In this document: positions 60,301 through 64,000 of the stretch, piece by piece
How positions within the stretch are numbered: position 1 is the stretch's first letter
Layout: every line of letters begins with the position of its first letter
Assembly (NCBI RefSeq): GCF_022921095.1
Contig: NZ_CP095053.1
Coordinates: 3,948,501 to 4,012,500, forward strand
From: Hymenobacter aerilatus
GTDB lineage: Bacteria; Bacteroidota; Bacteroidia; Cytophagales; Hymenobacteraceae
DNA length: 64,000 bases
Direction of reading: 5' to 3'
Notes under the pieces: model-generated
The model's database searches: none
Told to the model about the DNA's origin: nothing
Seen by the model: only the letters and a program-made list of their open reading frames with translations
Position numbers and translations under genes: made by a program

Positions 60301-63018
60301 GTTCAGAATGAACTGCCGCAAAGAGCCCTGCCCTGCATTGTTGGTGTTGGTCACCACATCGAAGTTGAAGCCAAAGTCCACGTTCGACGTGCCCGCATTA
60401 GGCACCGTAATGCTGGTGATGGATTGTGGCGTGAGCGTGCCGCTGGTCAGAGCAGCCAGGGTTTGGCTGCCCGTGTTGGCGGCGGCATCCTGCTTCTCGG
60501 GTGCCTCACCGCCTACCCGGTCGGTAGCAGCATTAGCAAGTGTCTGCACAGGTAGCAAGCCCGCTACACTGCCCGGACGCGCTGACGTCACGGTGGAGTT
60601 GACTACGCGCACCGTATAGGTAGCTGGCGCCACGTTGAATGTGTAAGCACCGGTAGCATTCGTGGTGGTGGTAGCCACCAGGGCACCGCTTGCGTTGTAC
60701 AATTCAACCGTAGCACCCGGACGACGGATAGCACCACTGGTGAAGCCCGACGCAGTGGCCGAAGTGTTTGCAGCAGCATATGTGCGGCCAGCACCGCCAC
60801 CATAGTTTACGTCTTCGAAGATTGTACCGCTGATAACTGAGAATACCGGAATGGTATAGGTAACAGTCTGGCTAGTGCGCCCGGCATTATCCGTAGCAGC
60901 GTAGGTGAAGGTAGCATTGCCCGTATAGCCACTGGTCGGGGTAAACGTCAATTGATTCAATTGAGCAGGCGAAATGGCCTGACCAGCTACTACCGCTACC
61001 CCATTGAGACTTAAGGTCCCACTGGTAGGCAGTGTCACAATGTTGTAGTACGCTAGTGAACCATCCGTATCCGTACCCGATAAGTTGGGTGACAACGCAT
61101 TGGCCGTTGAGTTGGGTGCTACTGTCGCGTTTGTAACGTTGTTGGCTACGGGGGGCGCGTTGGTAGCAGCAGGACCCGCACACAGCACCGAAGCCGGTAC
61201 TACCTGACGAGCCAAGCCGGCAGCGGCGCTGGCGTACTCCCACCGTAGGTTATTATCGCCGCCTTGCTCGGCGTATAGAATCAGCACGTCGTGCAACCCT
61301 GCGGTTAGCGTTACTGTTGCAGATCGTTCCTGTATGCTGTGTGCTCCACCATTGTTGATGGTTGCATTTGAGGCGTTAGGAACACTAGCCAGCGCGTTGC
61401 CATCGAGCCACATGTAAGAGGCATCGTCGGAAGTTAAGTAGAACGTGTAGCTACCCGTTACCGGAATATTGATGCTACCCCGATACCGTGCACTAAAGTT
61501 GTCGGGGTTGGTAGTCGTGCCCGCCGCAAACACCGTAACGGGCCAAGAGTCGTTCGTAGTGTAGTTGAGCGTTTGGTCATTGCGACGCTGTGGAGACGTA
61601 CGCTGAAAGAATGTAATGGCATTCTCGTTGAAGCCAACTTCCTGATAGAAGGTTGTAGGATAATACTCCGCCGTCAGGCCGTTAGAAGCCGTGCTGTTGT
61701 CTAGGAACGATGGCTGGCAGCTTGGAGCAGTCTGCACCGTTGTCACGTTGGCGTTGGCGGCTGTGCCGTTGTTGTTGGCAGGCGTGTTGTCCAGTGTATT
61801 GGAGGTGCTGGCAACCCTACCTGCTACATTTCCAGAGGCAGGCATTGTGAAGACTACCGTGTTGCTCACGCTTGCACCCGACGCCAAAGAGGCCGTAGCA
61901 GCAAACGTCACAACTCCACTGGTAGCATCATAGCTGGCCCCAGCTGGCAACGTAACGTTAGCGGCCGGCAAGCCCGGAGTTAGCGTTAGGGTAGGCACTA
62001 CGTTTGGGGCTGCTTCAGGGCCATTGTTCGTAGTAGTGGTAGTATAGATAACACGGTTGCCAGCGCTGGCGAGAGCCGGGCCAGTGAGGGCTGTTACGAC
62101 GTCTGCTGCGGGGGTAAGGGAGGAAACACCTATCAACCACCGTTCACCTATGTGCTGTGTGTCATTACTCGCTCCTGGTTGTGGATGCCAAGTTGTTCCG
62201 CCGCCGTCTCCTCGCAGATACACTCGAAATACGAGTGTGGTAACACCAGAAGAAGGCGTAGTGACTAGCACCGAGCCGCTGGCTCCACCAGTACCAGTAG
62301 CAGCCGTGATAGTACTAGCGTTGTTTAAGACTTGAGTCGCATTTACTGTTAATGCATCAGAGCCGTTTAATTTAGATAGAGTTACACCAGTACTTATTAA
62401 ATCAAATTCACCACTGAATCCAAGAGTACCGTATTGCCCCCCTAAACCTGTGAAGTGCAACACTGGGTTCGTTACCGCCCGGTTAAATGTGATTGTTAAA
62501 TCAGCATATCGGTATCGACCAGAAGTGCTGATATCGAACGGTAGAGCCTGCGCAGAGAAGAGGACGTTAACACTACGGTTTGCGGCTACTGAGATACCAC
62601 TGTTTACCCCATTAACTGACGAATAATTATTGTCGGCAGAAGAGCCAACATCATTCATTAGAGGGAAGAGGTTCGCAGCCACCGCAGCAATACCAGTGGA
62701 GTTAATCCCAGCACCAAAACTCACACCAGTACCCGTACTTATTCGAGTGGTAGGAACAGTCGTAAACTGCTGATTGCTCAGCGAAAACGTAGCCGTGGTA
62801 GTAGGCGTGTACGCTGTAGGCACGTTATCATTCGGGTTATTCAGGTTATTCTGAAATGTGATAACCTGGTTGGCCACGGTTGGACCATTCGCTGTGGTCG
62901 CGGGGTTGCCGGCCCCAGAGAAAAACTCCAGGGTGGGCGTCTGTGCCTGTACTACAGCGGGAAGTCCTAAAGGCACCAGCCCTAGGACCCACGCTAAAAA
63001 TCGTAAGGTTGTTTTCAT
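54385..63018 (-). CDS. Giant T9SS-secreted surface protein
   Basis: 2877 residues from ATG 63018, which begins a signal peptide (MKTTLRFLAWVLGLVPLGLPAVVQAQ); an earlier codon at 63072 is rejected. Order: beta-rich N-terminus; one DUF11-like repeat (303-430); PA14 domain (443-605); cadherin-like Ig; an SdrD B-like domain (726-816); right-handed beta-helix (about 1000-1275); seven more DUF11-like repeats (about 1526-2440), e.g. TGPASVNAGATATYSVVSSN; cadherin-like domain; fibronectin-like part (VLSWSTASEKNNAYFVVERS); and a T9SS sorting domain (2802-2877, LYPNPTTTRTTLDLRGL). Probably a long surface adhesin. Confidence 0.88.
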   Translation of the reverse strand: MKTTLRFLAWVLGLVPLGLPAVVQAQTPTLEFFSGAGNPATTANGPTVANQVITFQNNLNNPNDNVPTAYTPTTTATFSLSNQQFTTVPTTRISTGTGVSFGAGINSTGIAAVAANLFPLMNDVGSSADNNYSSVNGVNSGISVAANRSVNVLFSAQALPFDISTSGRYRYADLTITFNRAVTNPVLHFTGLGGQYGTLGFSGEFDLISTGVTLSKLNGSDALTVNATQVLNNASTITAATGTGGASGSVLVTTPSSGVTTLVFRVYLRGDGGGTTWHPQPGASNDTQHIGERWLIGVSSLTPAADVVTALTGPALASAGNRVIYTTTTTNNGPEAAPNVVPTLTLTPGLPAANVTLPAGASYDATSGVVTFAATASLASGASVSNTVVFTMPASGNVAGRVASTSNTLDNTPANNNGTAANANVTTVQTAPSCQPSFLDNSTASNGLTAEYYPTTFYQEVGFNENAITFFQRTSPQRRNDQTLNYTTNDSWPVTVFAAGTTTNPDNFSARYRGSINIPVTGSYTFYLTSDDASYMWLDGNALASVPNASNATINNGGAHSIQERSATVTLTAGLHDVLILYAEQGGDNNLRWEYASAAAGLARQVVPASVLCAGPAATNAPPVANNVTNATVAPNSTANALSPNLSGTDTDGSLAYYNIVTLPTSGTLSLNGVAVVAGQAISPAQLNQLTFTPTSGYTGNATFTYAATDNAGRTSQTVTYTIPVFSVISGTIFEDVNYGGGAGRTYAAANTSATASGFTSGAIRRPGATVELYNASGALVATTTTNATGAYTFNVAPATYTVRVVNSTVTSARPGSVAGLLPVQTLANAATDRVGGEAPEKQDAAANTGSQTLAALTSGTLTPQSITSITVPNAGTSNVDFGFNFDVVTNTNNAGQGSLRQFILNSNALTNANLAQSGQTAGKETSIFMIPTNSATTGLRAGLVSGLTNGVAVIRPTAELPTITDANTSIDGTTQTTNVGNTNTAVLGTGGTVGTDGLTLDRVNGPEVQLVGTRAFNGLTTSATNAAFRGLSIYGFVSGISVAANAANVLIEQNVIGTSATSFTDPGNARTTEQGVALNSSDNGIIRNNLIAFNGGMGIWALGNNNDGSNNNSITNNEIRGNAQEVIIDPEGLVFDGLELQGLSTGNTVSGNLITANLGHGIDSFGNAIGGNTISGNTISNNGQGVAQGTGAEGSGLRVYGANNATTISKNVLTGNNGSGVLVMSTARQVNISQNSMSGNTRLGIDLLSTTEANTAANTYNGLTGTTTNVTLNDDGDGDTGGNGLTNMPVITTATIRNGNLLLTGFSRPGATLEFFIANVGTSTGVGNTNFGQGQTYLFTRTEGTNDLDATTDNYSGNINGFNQGAETGQNRFSYSVPLSSLTAAQQTALTANGVRLTATATQVALVNGNQGTSEFSGNAPLINAPVAVNDFATTTPGTAVTLTVTNNDQNSIDPATVALSGQVAGSTTSVTVTGGTFQFLSNGQVRFTPAAGFTGIATVPYTVNNTSGVPSNTAYISVEVKGTTFNLATTVTGPASVNAGATATYSVVSSNPGSVAATGVTETVQLPAGLATTGFTVGGSTGTLSNGVITFPTGSYNQNTGLLTLNIGNLAANTGSVTTAVAFPAPGSNPLTVTASISGNGGTETTTTDNTALVTTTVVPRYDATTAITGPASVTAGNEVTYTVVTRNVATGTNPNSVSPAANVEQTVTLPGNITGIYASNGGTVSFSSTNNTTTVTFPVIDLLMPGQTQVNTISFVAPTSSFAAPIATVTSGPSGNNANDLNSPTVGTNNNTAQLNGAAAGSTVTVTAGTGPATNVYTSISATNTNVAPGGNIDLTIVASNAGPVAAAGVQQTVSLPTGLTFTTLGGGTYNPNTGVLTFPALTSSLAVGASQTYTVAFNAPQQGTVLATATVTTTSPELTASDNVAQTRVTVTPLADVATTLAGPTSALPGQLLTYTVTTANNGQAPASNVVERVQLPAGLTDVMLNNVTASSTVYNATTGILTISYVDALSMGFSQTNTITFSAPSSMASFSAVASVSTSTSETAIANNTATVTTTVTPAADVIVSATAPASAVVGNQVLYVVSTTNNGAAAATGVVPTLQLPAGLGATNVTFPAGSGTGTYDNTTGLVTFPTMSTLPSGSSIANEVAVVMPDVAQLNGVARVTTTSYDTNLDNNYASVATTPAAATATTADLRVVSFTPATATVNAGANTTLTATFSNAGTGTATNVVPQIVLIPGLSNVSAGAGTYNGTTGIVTFPAVTSVASGATVPGTYSVSFAAPASGPVNAVASVTSATSDGVLANNTALATVNVTSQANATTSVSGPVSAAPGSKVTYAVTTSNLGTSPATTVVQTVTVPNTVTDLTFPAGSTTTVSGSNIVITFPTVASLAAGSVNAVTNYVSFTTPATATSVTVAGAVTSSIDTNPNNNSASVTTIANRAPVAYNVVNSLQSPEGNTATSALFISPLAAADADGNTTLTYRVTELPAAATGTLYLADGVTPVTTATVLTATQASQLRFLPATGFVGNAIFSYTAVDNATVPATSNVAQYTIQVGSDVNSAYAATPTKGIGGSGPYQNGDVLTYIIDTNGARYVTPATGGSALVYNATTGALLAGASNGLASTGTNAVVAGSSSLTAAQLDALGIGLNPATGQLFVADRTKLRSGTYSVSITTTDVNGGTNTVVETFGIGVNPLPVELVAFSVQRVQQNAVLSWSTASEKNNAYFVVERSFDGSAFTAVGRVAGQGSTSQAHVYGLVDAKVPHTGTVYYRLRQVDQDGTESLSPVRTVVFTGEVVAQAPTLYPNPTTTRTTLDLRGLAAGSYQVSVVDMAGRTVASYSVSGGLESSLDVQQLPVGTYVVLVQGTNGRHVLRLVKQ

Positions 63019-63117
63019 ATAATAGAATGTGAGGTGTGACTTTTTGAATGAGTGGTTTAGAGAAGCTATCAAGCAGTTAGCGTTGAGATAGATGGTATAG
63101 CAAACCTACTTCCGATA

Positions 63118-63125
63118 CAAAAGTA
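63118..63125 (-). promoter_or_regulatory. TAnnTTTG element for the giant gene
   Basis: TACTTTTG on the minus strand, 100 bases before the ATG, in an AT-rich gap. The -33 region is weak. Confidence 0.4.
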
Positions 63126-63511
63126 ATTTGGCACATTTTCGATAAAACGGCATTTTCTCTCGGCAAATACTTATTTTCATTTAGGGACACTTTTTCCGTT
63201 AATCGGAAAATACATGATCTATGCCAAAAATAGCCCTATTAGCTTTTAAAGAGACGTTTAGCTATACGAATCTGATACCGGTCTGTATTTACACTTTATA
63301 AAAAACACAAATTAAAGCCATCCATTCGAGGTAGTTTTTTTTATAAATATATCAATATTATATATGAATTATGAAATGTATTATTTCTAATTTCCTACCT
63401 CTTGGCCTATATCCTAATCCTTTCCATGAGCGGGGCCGATTCTACCTATTGTCTTATTCTACACTTCAGCTTTCAGCAGTGCTGTAACTGCTCTATACAA
63501 CCATTTTTTGT

Positions 63512-63558
63512 GCATACATAAAGGGCCCCTCTACATCAGAGGGGCCCTTTATGTATGC
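63512..63558. terminator. Perfect 21-bp hairpin, likely terminator
   Basis: GCATACATAAAGGGCCCCTCT with its complement around ACATC. It lies just 3' of the last gene's stop, but has no clear T-run on that strand. The rest of the gap (63019-63511) is AT-rich without genes. Confidence 0.7.
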
Positions 63559-63572
63559 CAGAATGGGCTATG

Positions 63573-64000
63573 TTATTCTTTTATGAAGCGCAGTGTATAA
63601 TGTACTGCTTCACTCCGTACATCCACCATATAGGAGCCCGCTGGCAGTTGTGCCACTGGCAGTGTGGCCAGAGTGCCACCACCTACAGAGAAGGAAGCTA
63701 CCGCACGACCCGTCATGTCCAGCACGCGCACCTGATAATTACCAGCGGTCAGACCACGTAGATCCAGCGTCGTACTACTAGAGGCAGGGTTCGGGTATAG
63801 GGTAGGCGCCACTGTAGCAACTGCCGCAAACTGCACCGTCCGCACGGGCGACAACGACTCTGTGCCGTCTTGGTCTACCTGCCGCAGACGATAGTGCAGT
63901 TGCTGAGCCACCTGGGCAGCACCTGCATCCTTCAGGTGATAGTCGTGTGCGGTGGAGGTAGAGCCGTTGCCCTTCACCGTACCAACTGGCACAAACGACA
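63573..64000 (-). CDS. T9SS sorting-domain protein, C-terminal end
   Basis: The 3' end of a gene that continues past base 64000; the frame is open to the window edge (the GTG at 63992 is internal). The visible part has a fibronectin-like end with RLRQVDQDGTESLSPVRTV, identical to the giant neighbour, then APTLYPNPASSSTTLDLRGLTAGNYQV ... LRFIKE, a type A T9SS C-terminal sorting domain. A surface or secreted protein of the same secretion route; the N-terminal function is outside the window. Confidence 0.88.
   Translation of the reverse strand, partial: SFVPVGTVKGNGSTSTAHDYHLKDAGAAQVAQQLHYRLRQVDQDGTESLSPVRTVQFAAVATVAPTLYPNPASSSTTLDLRGLTAGNYQVRVLDMTGRAVASFSVGGGTLATLPVAQLPAGSYMVDVRSEAVHYTLRFIKE

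Noticed and set aside
1..64000. CRISPR array or integrated phage/transposon
   Set aside because: Repeats are inverted pairs rather than spaced direct repeats, and no integrase or transposase motifs were found.

Overview
The window looks like a chromosomal segment of a GC-rich, Hymenobacter-like member of the Bacteroidota (Cytophagales). Evidence: a type IX secretion (T9SS) C-terminal sorting domain on two surface proteins, OmpA/PorT-type outer-membrane barrels, a TonB receptor, a cobalamin-dependent MetH, Bacteroidota-type promoters (TAnnTTTG), almost no Shine-Dalgarno sequences, and an N-acyl-ornithine carbamoyltransferase in place of ordinary OTCase. The genus is an inference. No rRNA, tRNA, CRISPR array, integrase or transposase gene was seen.

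Layout. 1-5646: TldD/PmbA metallopeptidase cluster (PmbA-like partial, TldD, TldD, PmbA), spaced by large inverted repeats. 5709-8606: four tandem outer-membrane beta-barrel paralogs (minus). 8867-17176: a six-gene operon DUF4159 / MoxR ATPase / DUF58 / BatA-type / DUF4175 / membrane protein. 17331-19475: small lipoprotein, ECF sigma factor and a membrane protein that joins an anti-sigma-like domain to a trypsin-like protease. 19650-25148: small proteins, an OFA-type MFS transporter with a 46-residue companion, an amidase, a lipoprotein and a TPR protein. 25261-30274: metH-metF transcription unit preceded by a promoter and a SAM-I riboswitch. 30444-36350: PA14-OmpA protein, an ABC-2 permease fused to an M1 aminopeptidase, and its ABC ATPase. 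36533-44323: small basic protein, old yellow enzyme, two SDR paralogs, gluconate-dehydrogenase-like pair and a GH1 glycosidase. 44413-50592: OxyR, a metal-uptake-type operon (small Cys protein, TonB receptor, PepSY protein) and a TlpA thioredoxin. 50676-54101: hydrolase, argF', lipoprotein, thioredoxin-reductase-like flavoprotein. 54385-64000: a 2877-residue T9SS surface protein and the end of a second one.

The gaps hold an unusual density of intergenic inverted repeats (at least ten, in several families). The best is a perfect 52-bp-arm palindrome with a 3-nt loop at 52417-52523, between convergent genes. The most distinctive regulatory signal is the metH leader: the 5' strand of the riboswitch P1 helix is perfectly complementary over 14 nt to a second site downstream of the aptamer, which suggests a non-standard expression platform. 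Other points worth following are the sigma / anti-sigma-protease pair, the Tat-signal TldDs beside signal-less PmbA partners, and the unannotated-size MFS small subunit.
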